Assembly: GCA_019217005.1 (NCBI GenBank)
Contig: JAHBNG010000037.1
Coordinates: 55,989 to 119,988, forward strand
From: Chloroflexi bacterium TSY
GTDB taxonomy: Bacteria; Chloroflexota; Anaerolineae; Caldilineales; Caldilineaceae
Length of the DNA stretch: 64,000 bases
Direction of reading: 5' to 3'
Part shown: positions 46,070 through 55,127 of the stretch, piece after piece
Numbering within the stretch: position 1 is the stretch's first letter
How the letters are laid out: each line of letters opens with the position of its first letter
The notes under the pieces: model-generated
Seen by the model: only the letters and a program-made list of their open reading frames with translations
Databases searched by the model: none
What the model was told of the DNA's origin: nothing
Program-made: the position numbers and the translations under genes

Positions 46070-47328
46070 AGGCCAATCCAAAAAATAAAATATACGCGAG
46101 AAGGTGTTAAACTAGCTCTCCAAAAGGAGCAAAAATGACAATCTCGCCAGAAATGGTTGAAGTCTTGAAAGAGACGAAGGCCATGTTAAGTGGATACGAA
46201 AGAAGGCACTTCATGGCCCAAACGGTCAAAACGATATGCGAAGGGAGTCCGACGAAAGCAGAACGAGAGTTGGGCTGGAATCGGGCGACGATAGCCAAAG
46301 CCCTGGAAGAACTAGAAGGCGGCTTCTGTTATGTCGACCAAAGCCACCGACGTGGTCGCAAAAGCCGAAGACCATATCCCCACTTTACTGGCCGATATGG
46401 TTGAAATCGCCGATCAATTCAGCCAGACCGATCCCACCTTTCGACCCCCCCAATTGTACACTCGACTAACCGCCGCCGAAATGCGTACCCAGCTCATCGA
46501 GCAGAAAGGATACACAGATGAGGAATTGCCTGGCGAAGAGGCCATCCGCTTGAAGCTCAATGAGTTAGGCTATGGCTCAAACCGGGTCAAAAAAAGTCAA
46601 CCAGTGAAAAAGATCCCAGAGACCGATGCGATCTTTGATAGAATTCATCAGATCAATCAAGAAGCGGATGCAGACGAGACGGTTCTGCGCCTCTCTTGGG
46701 ATGCCAAAGCGACGATTTTACTTGACCGTTTCTCGAGAGAAGGGATAAGTCGAGTGGTTGTCAAAGCGCTCGATCATGACTTTCAAGATAAGAAGACCGA
46801 GAAAGTCACTCCTTTTGGCATTTACCTCCCTTCAACCAAGGAACTCTTTCTTTACTTGACTCAGTCGAAAGTGACGAGTGACTGTATTGTCGACTGCCTG
46901 ATTGATTTTTGGGAAAGCGTACGTGAACACTTTCCTCACGTCAAGACCCTCGTGATCAATCAGGACAATGGTCCCGAAAATCATACCCGTCGGACTCAGT
47001 TTATGTATCGTCTCACTCAGTTTGTTGAGCACTATCGTCTCTCTATTCAGCTCGCCTGCTACCCTCCTTATCACAGTAAATACAACCCCATCGAACGGGT
47101 TTGGGGCCATCTTGAAAAACACTGGAACGGTTCTCTTCGCTTTAACCAACTACAACCCTTCGTTCACCTGAATTCCACTCTTTATGAGACCGGCGTCAAA
47201 CTCACTCAGAAAGAGATGGACCGTTTGGCACAACGCTTCCAACGTTTACCTGGTTTAGAAAAATGGTTTGTCCTTATTCCCCCTCTCCATTCTCTCGTTC
47301 GCGTATAATTATTTTTTTGGTTTAGCCT
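46070..47328 (+). mobile_element. ISAzo13-type insertion sequence inside the TPR gene
   Basis: A 1259-bp element. The ends AGGCCAATCCAAAAAA and AGGCTAAACCAAAAAAA (complement of the right end) form imperfect inverted repeats of about 30 bp. Each end is flanked by TA (46068-46069 and 47329-47330). It truncates the ATPase-TPR gene, whose stop codon it creates. Confidence 0.88.
46135..47308 (+). CDS. ISAzo13-family transposase, two overlapping frames
   Basis: The N-terminal part from ATG 46135 (YERRHFMAQTVKTICEGSP, AERELGWNRATIAKALEEL) is in one frame. From about 46360 the protein continues in the +1 frame (KAEDHIPTLLADM, YTRLTAAEMRTQLIEQKGYTDEELP) to 47308. The catalytic part has LRLSWDAKATILLDRFSR, VINQDNGPENHTRRTQFM and YPPYHSKYNPIERVWG, the DDE set. 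The frame change falls at CGCAAAAGCC (46358-46367), where RGRK should be followed by KAE. It could be programmed slippage or a one-base lesion. The catalytic portion (46331-47308) is otherwise intact. Confidence 0.82.
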
Positions 47329-50300
47329 TAGACGTTCGCCACGCTATGTTGGCGGTCGAGTTGTTGGTAGCGTTGCTGAGCCTGTTGGTAGTGGTCAGCG
47401 GCTTCTTCATACTTCCCCCAATTGCGATAAATGATGCCGAGATCGTTCCATCGATTGGCCACCTCAAGTGGCAGGTCCAGTTGCTCATAGAGATCTCGAC
47501 TCTGCCTCAGATACTTAACCGATTCCTCATATCGATCCTGACCTCGATAAGCAAGACCGATGTTCACAAGCATCACAGCCACGCTATCTTGACGGTCAAG
47601 CTCTTGAAAGCGTTGTTGAGCTTGTTGGTAATGCTCAATGGCCTCTTCATATTTCCCCCAATCATCATAGGTGATGCCAAGATCGTTCCATCGATTGGCC
47701 GCATCAAGTGGAAGATCTAGCTGCTCATAGAGGTCACGACTTTGTGTTAGATGCTCCACTGATTCCTCATACCGATTCCACGAGCGGTAGGTGAGGCCTA
47801 ACTCCCAAAGATTGTCCGCTACGTTATCCTGACAATCTAGCTCTTGGAAATGTTTCTGAGCTTGTTGGAAGTGCTCAATGGCTTCTTTATACTTGCCCCA
47901 GACGTGATAAGTAATACCGAGATGGTCCCACAAGTTAGCCACATTGAGCAGATCGTCCAGTTGCTCATAGAAATCACGACCTTGGGTCAGGTACTCTACA
48001 GCCTCCTCATACCTATTCCACAAACGGTAGGTGATACCAAGCTCCCAAAGATTGTCTGCCACGCTATCCTGACGATCAAGCTGCAGGAAGCGTTGCTGCG
48101 CCTGCTGATAATGTTCAATAGCTTCTTCATATTTGCCCCATGTACGATAGATGCTTGCAAGGCTATCCCACAAGTTAGCCACATTGAGCAAATCGTCCAG
48201 CTCTTCATAGAGATCACGGCTTTGGATCAGATACCCTACAGCCTCGTCATACCGATTCCACAAACGATAGGTGATACCAAGCTCCCAAAGATTGTCTGCA
48301 ACGTTATCCTGGCGGCCAAGCTGCCGGAAGCGTTGCTGCGCCTGTTGGAAATGTTCTATAGCCTCTTCATACTTTCTCCAGGCGCGATAGGTAATGGCGA
48401 GGCTGTTCCATAACTTGGCCACCTTTCCCATGTAACCGAGTTCTTCAAAGGCAGCCCGACTTTCGTGCAAAGCTGAAATGGCCTCCTGATATCGATCAAG
48501 CGTACGCAGAACGTTTCCGATACTCCATTTGAGCTGTGCCATTTGCACGTGATCGGCAACCTTTTCGTATTGGGCGAGCGCCGACTGGTAGTGGGTGAGG
48601 GCTTCTGTGGTTTTGCCCCAGTTTTGATAGGTCGTGCCCAATTCTTTTGTCAAGTTGGCGGCCTGATGTTGACGTTCTAGCTGTTCGTACAGTTGACGGC
48701 TTTGGGTTAGATCGGCGACTGCCGCTTGATGTTTTCCCCAATCACGATAGGTCCCGCCGGTCTCCAAGAGAATGGCAGCCCTGTTCGTTTGGTCGTCCAA
48801 TGGTTCATATCGCTCCTGGGCCGTCTGGTAATATTCAATGGCTCGATCATACTTACTCCACATACGATACGTGGTGCCCAAATGGCTCCATAAGTGCGCC
48901 TCATCTTTGAGTCTGCCCAATGTACGATAGAGATCGCGGCTCTCTGTTAGATAGGTGATAGACTCATCATATTTGTGCCACCGACGATGTAGGATTCCCA
49001 ATTCCCACAACACATCGGCCACCTGTACTTGATCCGTCAGGTCTGAGAACTCTGCTTTGGCGGCCAACAGATGTTCCTTGGCTTCAGGATATTTGCCCCA
49101 GTGGCGGTAAATCATCCCGATATTTAACTTTGTGCGCGCAATACGTTCTGGATTTTTATCTTGCTCAAAGCGGGCCAAGGCGGCTTCTGTCTGTTCCAAT
49201 GCCTGTTGAAAAGCTTCTTTTTCACGCAGCTGTTCCCCGATTTTTACCTGCGTCCATGCCGCCCACTCAGGCTTCTCAATGGCACGACAAAAGCCAATCG
49301 CATCCAGCATATAGTCAATGGCCGTGTCAATTTGATTCAGACGATTTTCGGAATAGACCTGTCCCAGGAGTTCATGGCAGATCTGCTGTAGATAGGGTGA
49401 GGAAACTGTGGCGGGGAGGAGCTGCTCTAGCGTGTCGGCAGCGACCTGGTATTTATGCGTTGCAAAGGCATCGCAAATCCGCACCAATGGCTCAGCCAAC
49501 GGAAAGGCGATCTCCGGTGTGCGTCGACAAAGGATGATGAGGGAGCGGGCAAACCGATACTCTTCCTCCCAAAAAGCATCAGCCAAGGCGGGATAGAGTG
49601 ATTCCACTCCGTCTGCTTGCATAAAATGGTATGTACTTTCCAACGTGAGCCGCCGCCATTGAGCATCTTCATATTGAGTTTGGTTGCCGCCTAAATTTTC
49701 CCGTTGGCTGACAAAGTACTCTGCGGCTTGGGTCTGTAGCTGTTGATAGTGCGTTGGCTCTTGATGTTTTAGATTTCGCAAGACGAATTCGCGCACGGTG
49801 TCATGCATAATATAGGCACCGCCTGAACGACACATAAAGGAGTAGGTTTCGAAATCGTCGAAATCCTCTTGTGTAAACGGTTCTTGCAGCAGCTCCTGTA
49901 GGTTGGGATAGTCAATCTGCCCGAGAACGGCAGATAGATAGATGGCTTCTAGCTCTGCCGGTTCCACCAGATTGAGAAAACGCTTTGCGACCTTTTCGAT
50001 AATTTTATGGCGCTCGCGCCGATCGGCTATCTCCTGCTCATCCACAAAGATTCGTGTTGCCTCTTCGACACCTCCCAGCCGGTCCACGACATCTGCGGCC
50101 ATCGCGACGGCTAAGGGAACTCCGTTGGTGAATTGATAGATCGCTTGGCTCAGCGCGACGTCGTCCAATTGCTCTTTCTGAAGATAGGCAAGGGTTTCCT
50201 CCGCTGTGAATTCACGTAGTTCGAAGAAATGTGTATCATCGCGCCAGCCCAAGCTGCAATTATCATAGAGGCTGTTGCGGCCCGAGAAAACCAGCGGAAT

Positions 50301-51107
50301 CGTTTCGGGGAACTGTTTCAGCAGTTGCTCTCGCAAAGCAACATCCAAATGCATAATGTATTCGTACGAATCAATCAAGATGACAATCGGTTTATCTTCT
50401 ACATAGAGTTCGACGGCCTCGACAAAGTGCTCAATGAGACGTTCTTCATGGGAGAGATAAAAATCGACGTCTTGGGGCTTGTCAAAGGCGCGATGCATGA
50501 GTTCACGCCCCCATCCCAACGTGCTGCGAAGAGCCCAATTGGTTGTGGAATGAACCGTCTCCTCGCCGATTGTATCGACGATGGTTTGTCCCCCTGGCAG
50601 CTCTTTGCCAAAACCAACCGCAGCACGCGAGAGCAGTTCAGCTGTATGTTCAATGGCAGACGGTGACTCTTTTTTGTCGATTTCAAAATTCTTGAGCTGT
50701 TGCTCCAATTTCAACAACTTCGCATATGCATCATCAAACTCTTCAAATGGCTCTTTGGCAAAGATAAAACGCCCTTTCAGTGGAGGAAACCAGCGACGCA
50801 GTACATGGAGAAAGTCGACAATACTATGAATATCGGGGCCTTCATGGCGGCTCATATCCAGATAGACTGATAGAATTTCTCGTTCGCTGCAGGTACGCTC
50901 AAATTCCCAAAGGAGCGTTGTCTTGCCCATGCCACCTTCGCCAGAAATCGCCAAAACTGTCTTTGTGTTTTCAAAGGGTGGAGCAAATTCTCTCGTAACG
51001 GCTGCCAATGCTTGATAAAAGGTCTGGACTTGCTCCCTACGCCCTGTAAAGAGATGTGAACCGAGGGCACGCATCCGCTGACCACGGCTTCGTCTTTTCT
51101 TGGCCAT
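47328..51107 (-). CDS. STAND (NB-ARC-like) ATPase with TPR array, N-terminal part
   Basis: The first 1259 residues of a very large signal-transduction ATPase. A basic N-terminus leads to GRREQVQTFYQAL, the P-loop GEGGMGKTT, Walker B IVILIDSYEY, a VFSGRN sensor, GVPLAVAMAADVV (the GxP motif) and a winged-helix segment. About 600 residues of degenerate and then regular TPRs follow. STAND proteins switch between ADP and ATP states to oligomerise on ligand sensing, for example in defence or regulation. No effector domain is evident at either end. ATG 51107 follows AAGGAG. The frame ends at 47328 where the ISAzo13-type element begins; before the three insertions the protein was about 2,350 residues. 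Confidence 0.85.
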   Translation of the reverse strand: MAKKRRSRGQRMRALGSHLFTGRREQVQTFYQALAAVTREFAPPFENTKTVLAISGEGGMGKTTLLWEFERTCSEREILSVYLDMSRHEGPDIHSIVDFLHVLRRWFPPLKGRFIFAKEPFEEFDDAYAKLLKLEQQLKNFEIDKKESPSAIEHTAELLSRAAVGFGKELPGGQTIVDTIGEETVHSTTNWALRSTLGWGRELMHRAFDKPQDVDFYLSHEERLIEHFVEAVELYVEDKPIVILIDSYEYIMHLDVALREQLLKQFPETIPLVFSGRNSLYDNCSLGWRDDTHFFELREFTAEETLAYLQKEQLDDVALSQAIYQFTNGVPLAVAMAADVVDRLGGVEEATRIFVDEQEIADRRERHKIIEKVAKRFLNLVEPAELEAIYLSAVLGQIDYPNLQELLQEPFTQEDFDDFETYSFMCRSGGAYIMHDTVREFVLRNLKHQEPTHYQQLQTQAAEYFVSQRENLGGNQTQYEDAQWRRLTLESTYHFMQADGVESLYPALADAFWEEEYRFARSLIILCRRTPEIAFPLAEPLVRICDAFATHKYQVAADTLEQLLPATVSSPYLQQICHELLGQVYSENRLNQIDTAIDYMLDAIGFCRAIEKPEWAAWTQVKIGEQLREKEAFQQALEQTEAALARFEQDKNPERIARTKLNIGMIYRHWGKYPEAKEHLLAAKAEFSDLTDQVQVADVLWELGILHRRWHKYDESITYLTESRDLYRTLGRLKDEAHLWSHLGTTYRMWSKYDRAIEYYQTAQERYEPLDDQTNRAAILLETGGTYRDWGKHQAAVADLTQSRQLYEQLERQHQAANLTKELGTTYQNWGKTTEALTHYQSALAQYEKVADHVQMAQLKWSIGNVLRTLDRYQEAISALHESRAAFEELGYMGKVAKLWNSLAITYRAWRKYEEAIEHFQQAQQRFRQLGRQDNVADNLWELGITYRLWNRYDEAVGYLIQSRDLYEELDDLLNVANLWDSLASIYRTWGKYEEAIEHYQQAQQRFLQLDRQDSVADNLWELGITYRLWNRYEEAVEYLTQGRDFYEQLDDLLNVANLWDHLGITYHVWGKYKEAIEHFQQAQKHFQELDCQDNVADNLWELGLTYRSWNRYEESVEHLTQSRDLYEQLDLPLDAANRWNDLGITYDDWGKYEEAIEHYQQAQQRFQELDRQDSVAVMLVNIGLAYRGQDRYEESVKYLRQSRDLYEQLDLPLEVANRWNDLGIIYRNWGKYEEAADHYQQAQQRYQQLDRQHSVANV

Positions 51108-51297
51108 TCGAACTCCTTCGATCAACTATCCAAATTGCTCGTGTCATCCTACCGCTCAAAACCTTAAGGCAAAATCAATGTTCAAACAGATGTATCTTAT
51201 CAAAACATGATGTTTTCTACGAAATTAGGGCCATTCTAGAAAATGAACTCGTGTTGCGTATTGCACGGTGCGTGTACCGGTCGAGATAGTTAAGATG

Positions 51298-51352
51298 AAT
51301 TAGATGATTGAGATGAATAAGATGAATGGATGTTCATCTCAATCATCTAATT
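51298..51352. repeat. Perfect 20-bp inverted repeat upstream of the TPR gene
   Basis: The arm at 51298-51317 (ATTAGATGATTGAGATGAA region) is exactly complementary to 51333-51352, with a 15-base loop. It is in the divergent 51108-51572 region between the STAND and RHS genes, where I see no gene. It could be a regulator site or a small element. Confidence 0.7.
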
Positions 51353-51572
51353 ATCTCAATCATCTTGTCTCATTCAGTGACTTCATGTCGGATGGGCAAG
51401 AAATTGGTTGATCAGATACTAACAGGGGAGAGTTAGAGAAGGATCGAATTGAACAAAAATTGAACACTTTTTGACCTGGATCTTGAACACTTGACGAACG
51501 TATTCTATCCTCGGAACATGTTCCTCATTCACGTGAAGCCCAACGAAAAAATGGATATGAAAGGACAAAATT

Positions 51573-54500
51573 ATGTTTCCCCCCCAAACTGTTCACCTGC
51601 GTCCGACTGCGCGTGCGCGCATGACGACAAGGTGGATCTATTCGATTCCAATTCTGTTGTGCCTATGGTTGCTATCGACCGGTTCTACAACTGTCTATAG
51701 CACAAGCAAGATCGATATTCTTTCAGCCCCACACCAATCTCCACTGCAACAGCCAACCGAGCAACCAGTTCAACTCAACACCAATTCTCACGTTCTTTTG
51801 GGCTCACCATCGATTTTTTCCATCATTGCCGAGCCAGAATTTGTCTTTTTCCAGCTAGATGTAGGAGACGGCAGCGACCTCATCTTCTCGGAAGACCCCA
51901 CATTGCCCTTTACCTATGTCTACGAAGCGGCTGGGACATATGAATACCAGTTGATGGCCTTTGGCGCATCGGAAGAGCCTTTCGTCATCACGGGGTTCCA
52001 TACCATCACTGAATTCATCACCAGCCCGTGGCTGGAGCCAAAACTCAACTATGATTTCGGGGAGGAGGTGGCGTGCGATGAGTGCCCGATTGACCAGTAT
52101 GCGATTCTAGATCCGGTCTATCTTCACAACGGCGAGTTTTTTCTGGAGGAGGAAGATCTGCGCATCCCCGGTCGAGGCTTCGATTATGTTTTCCAACGTA
52201 CCTACAAGAGCCAGATGCTGTTCGATGGGCGGCTGGGCTACAATTGGATGCACAACTATGCCCAACACCTGGTGTCGAACGGAACAAACATCCTCCACGT
52301 CAGCGGTGCCGGACGCCGCGATCTCTATGCCTCCAAAGACGGCATCAATTTTACGGCACCTGCTGGTTTTTACACGCAGCTGACCCGCAATAAAGACAAC
52401 ACCTATACGATTCGCGAGGCCCACGGCAGCCAAGCTCTCTTCAATGCATTGGATGGTTCTCCGGCTCAGGGGAGGCTGACAGCGTTCAGCGACCGCAACG
52501 GCAACACCATGCGTTTTGAATACGATGGCGGCGGGCGACTCGTGCGCGTGAATGATACCCTGGGCCGACCCGTCGACTATGTCTACAACGTCGATGGTCG
52601 TCTGGATCACATCGAGGACTTCATCGGTCGGCGCGTCAGCTTTACATATGATGCCAACGGAGACCTCGTGGCGGTGACCGGCCCAGCCGTGACCGGCACG
52701 CCCACCGGCAACAACTTCCCCGACGGCAAAACCTGGCGCTACACCTATTCCAGCGGCTTTGGCGATGAGCGGCTCAACCACAATTTACTCAGCATCATTG
52801 CGCCCAACGAAGTGGCCGATGGGAGTCTGACGCCGTTCGTCTTCAACGCCTATGCCGAGACGACTAGCCCCACCGATTATGCATTCGACCGCGTGGTCAA
52901 GCAGCAGTGGGGTGGCACCAATGCCAGTGGCGTTCCCGCTGGAGGAACGCTCATCGTCAGCTATGAAGAACTCAACCCGGACGGCGATCCAGACAATCTC
53001 AGCCTGCCCCGCAACCGCACCACTGTGATCGATCGCAACGGCAATCAAGAGATCTACGAGCACAACATCAACGGTCATCGCTTAAGTCTGAAGGAGTTCA
53101 GCAACCGCGACCTGCGTGCCAGCGATCCAGACTTCTGGGAGAGAGTGTACGAATACAATGCAGATGGTCAACTGCTCAGTCGGGTTCAGCCTGAGGGGAA
53201 TCGGATCGACTCGATCTACGATGAGGCAAATACAGACCGTCTCCGGCAGGGCAACCGCATTGCCCAAATACGGCGGGCCGATCCTGACCGTGGCGGCGAC
53301 CAGGCGGCCATCACGACGACCTGGACCTACGAGCCGATCTACAACCAGGTTCGCACCATGACCGAACCGCGGGGCAATGACGCAACCTACGTGCCGCAAA
53401 ATGGTGGTACACAGACGGCTCAACGCTACACTACGACCTACGTCTTTGACTATGAAGAGAGCTGCGATTTTGCCGCAATCGGTGCGCAGATTGGGCACTC
53501 TGCCGAGGATGTAGAAGAGCGTCTTCACGGGTCTGACATCTGCCTCAATCCACGCGGGGACCTCAACGATGATGGCGTGACGACCCAAGTAGCAGGCAAT
53601 GTAATCGTCGCCAATCATCCCTCCATCACGTTGTTGCCCGAAGCCAATATGGTGGCTGTGGAAGGAGCGACCCAGCAGCCAATCGTGGAGCGCGTGACCT
53701 ACAATCAATTTGGTCAGAGGCTAACTCTCCAAGATCCAGAGGGCAATGTTGATCGCTTTGTCTACTACAGCGAGCAAGATCCCAATGGCGATGGCACCAT
53801 TGACAACGCCGGTGGGGATCCCGATACGGGTGGCTATCTGAAACAGTTGACGCGCGATGCAGCAATTGTGTCTGTTCGCAATTCTGCGGCGAATCAGACA
53901 CCTGTCGAGATCCGCAACCGATTTGTGTATGATGCAGTGGGAAACGTGACCCGTGAAATCGATGGCCGGGGTATTGCCACCGACTATTTTGTCAATGAAC
54001 GCAACCAAGTGGTGCAGACCGTACGCGCGGCTGCTCTCAATCTCATCCAACCGTCACCCGCGGAACCGACCCTCCTCAGCAACTTCCAATATCGGGAGCG
54101 CGTCTTCTACGATGCCAACGATAATGTCGTCCTGCGGCAGGTGGAAGACCGCGGCAATACATCCCTCGTGGATGGCAACCCCCCGGCAACCGATCTTCCC
54201 CCTGCAGCCACGAATCCCGACCCCATCGGCGGCACGGCCTATGTAGACACTGTCTACCGCTACGATATTCTGAACAACCAGATCGAAATGCTGCAAGAGG
54301 TTGGCTCTCAAAGCGGTACACCGACATTTTTGCGCACCCGCACTCGCTATGACGGCAACGAGCAAGCGGTGCTGATCATCGAGCCAGAGGGAAACGCCAC
54401 GACCAGCATCTATGATGAACGTGACCTGCTCTTCCAGCAAACGCGAGGCGCGACGACACCACCCCCCCAAGCCCTTCTGGCACCCACTGACCCAACCAAC

Positions 54501-54962
54501 TACGATGTACGGGGCGGCATACCCGCCACGGCGACCTATCACTATGACCAGAATCGGAACTTAGTCGAGGCTGTTGATGCCGCGGACACAGACGGTTCAG
54601 CCGCCAATAACTCGGATCTGGGCGGCACGGGTGACCGCACCCGTACGCTCTACGACGGCTTTGACCGGCCCAATAGTATCATTGATAGTGTGGGCAACCA
54701 GACGATCATTCAGTACGATCCGGCGGGCAACAAAGTACGCACCCTCTCCTTTGGACCGGTCGACGGCGCCAGCCCACAGACCGACGGCCTGATCTGCTGG
54801 CACAACCTGTCTCGACCAACGGTGATTCAGCTCAACAACCTGGTTAATGGGTCACTGCTGGCGGCCACTGAATGGCAGTACGACGAGCTAAAGCGGGGCA
54901 TCAGACTCAGTAGATCCAAATTTCAGGTTTTGAGAGAAATTCTGGCTAAACAGTTGACATAA
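51573..54962 (+). CDS. RHS/YD-repeat secreted protein, N-terminal part
   Basis: The first 1129-codon frame of a large secreted RHS protein. An N-terminal signal (WIYSIPILLCLWLLST) is followed by a PKD-like domain (VYEAAGTYEYQLMAF). Next comes a DUF6531-type segment (IPGRGFDYVFQRTYKSQM, LGYNWMHNYAQHL), then many YD repeats (RFEYDGGGRLVRVNDTLGR, TTIYDERDLLFQQTRG). RHS repeats build a beta-cage around a C-terminal payload. It is read from ATG 51573 after AAAGGA. True RHS sequence ends at about 54900; the last 20 or so residues are encoded by an inserted 227-bp element. Confidence 0.88.
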   Translation: MFPPQTVHLRPTARARMTTRWIYSIPILLCLWLLSTGSTTVYSTSKIDILSAPHQSPLQQPTEQPVQLNTNSHVLLGSPSIFSIIAEPEFVFFQLDVGDGSDLIFSEDPTLPFTYVYEAAGTYEYQLMAFGASEEPFVITGFHTITEFITSPWLEPKLNYDFGEEVACDECPIDQYAILDPVYLHNGEFFLEEEDLRIPGRGFDYVFQRTYKSQMLFDGRLGYNWMHNYAQHLVSNGTNILHVSGAGRRDLYASKDGINFTAPAGFYTQLTRNKDNTYTIREAHGSQALFNALDGSPAQGRLTAFSDRNGNTMRFEYDGGGRLVRVNDTLGRPVDYVYNVDGRLDHIEDFIGRRVSFTYDANGDLVAVTGPAVTGTPTGNNFPDGKTWRYTYSSGFGDERLNHNLLSIIAPNEVADGSLTPFVFNAYAETTSPTDYAFDRVVKQQWGGTNASGVPAGGTLIVSYEELNPDGDPDNLSLPRNRTTVIDRNGNQEIYEHNINGHRLSLKEFSNRDLRASDPDFWERVYEYNADGQLLSRVQPEGNRIDSIYDEANTDRLRQGNRIAQIRRADPDRGGDQAAITTTWTYEPIYNQVRTMTEPRGNDATYVPQNGGTQTAQRYTTTYVFDYEESCDFAAIGAQIGHSAEDVEERLHGSDICLNPRGDLNDDGVTTQVAGNVIVANHPSITLLPEANMVAVEGATQQPIVERVTYNQFGQRLTLQDPEGNVDRFVYYSEQDPNGDGTIDNAGGDPDTGGYLKQLTRDAAIVSVRNSAANQTPVEIRNRFVYDAVGNVTREIDGRGIATDYFVNERNQVVQTVRAAALNLIQPSPAEPTLLSNFQYRERVFYDANDNVVLRQVEDRGNTSLVDGNPPATDLPPAATNPDPIGGTAYVDTVYRYDILNNQIEMLQEVGSQSGTPTFLRTRTRYDGNEQAVLIIEPEGNATTSIYDERDLLFQQTRGATTPPPQALLAPTDPTNYDVRGGIPATATYHYDQNRNLVEAVDAADTDGSAANNSDLGGTGDRTRTLYDGFDRPNSIIDSVGNQTIIQYDPAGNKVRTLSFGPVDGASPQTDGLICWHNLSRPTVIQLNNLVNGSLLAATEWQYDELKRGIRLSRSKFQVLREILAKQLT

Positions 54963-55127
54963 ATACAAATTTGCCGGTCGATATCTAGTTTTGCGTTAGA
55001 TTTGGGCGATTTTCAGATATGAAATAGGTTGTTTTCTGTAACCGAAATCTGAATAAATGACTCCAAAATCCCTGCAATCTCGACTGAAAATCGCCAAAAA
55101 CGCCAAATTTGGATCTACTGAGTCTGA
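54901..55127. mobile_element. 227-bp inverted-repeat element splitting the RHS gene
   Basis: A 23-bp inverted repeat begins at 54901 (TCAGACTCAGTAGATCC) and ends at 55127 with its exact complement. On one side RHS coding stops at YDELKR; on the other it resumes VLFVNTRTIART. The inside is AT-rich and noncoding, like a MITE. No clear target duplication is seen, and its exact outer borders may reach a few bases further. It is unrelated to the 155-bp family. Confidence 0.8.

Noticed and set aside
52107..52781. 224-codon open frame opposite the RHS gene, and similar ones at 53082-53708 and 55261-56007
   Set aside because: High-GC antisense frames over a well-supported RHS coding sequence; composition follows the YD repeats.
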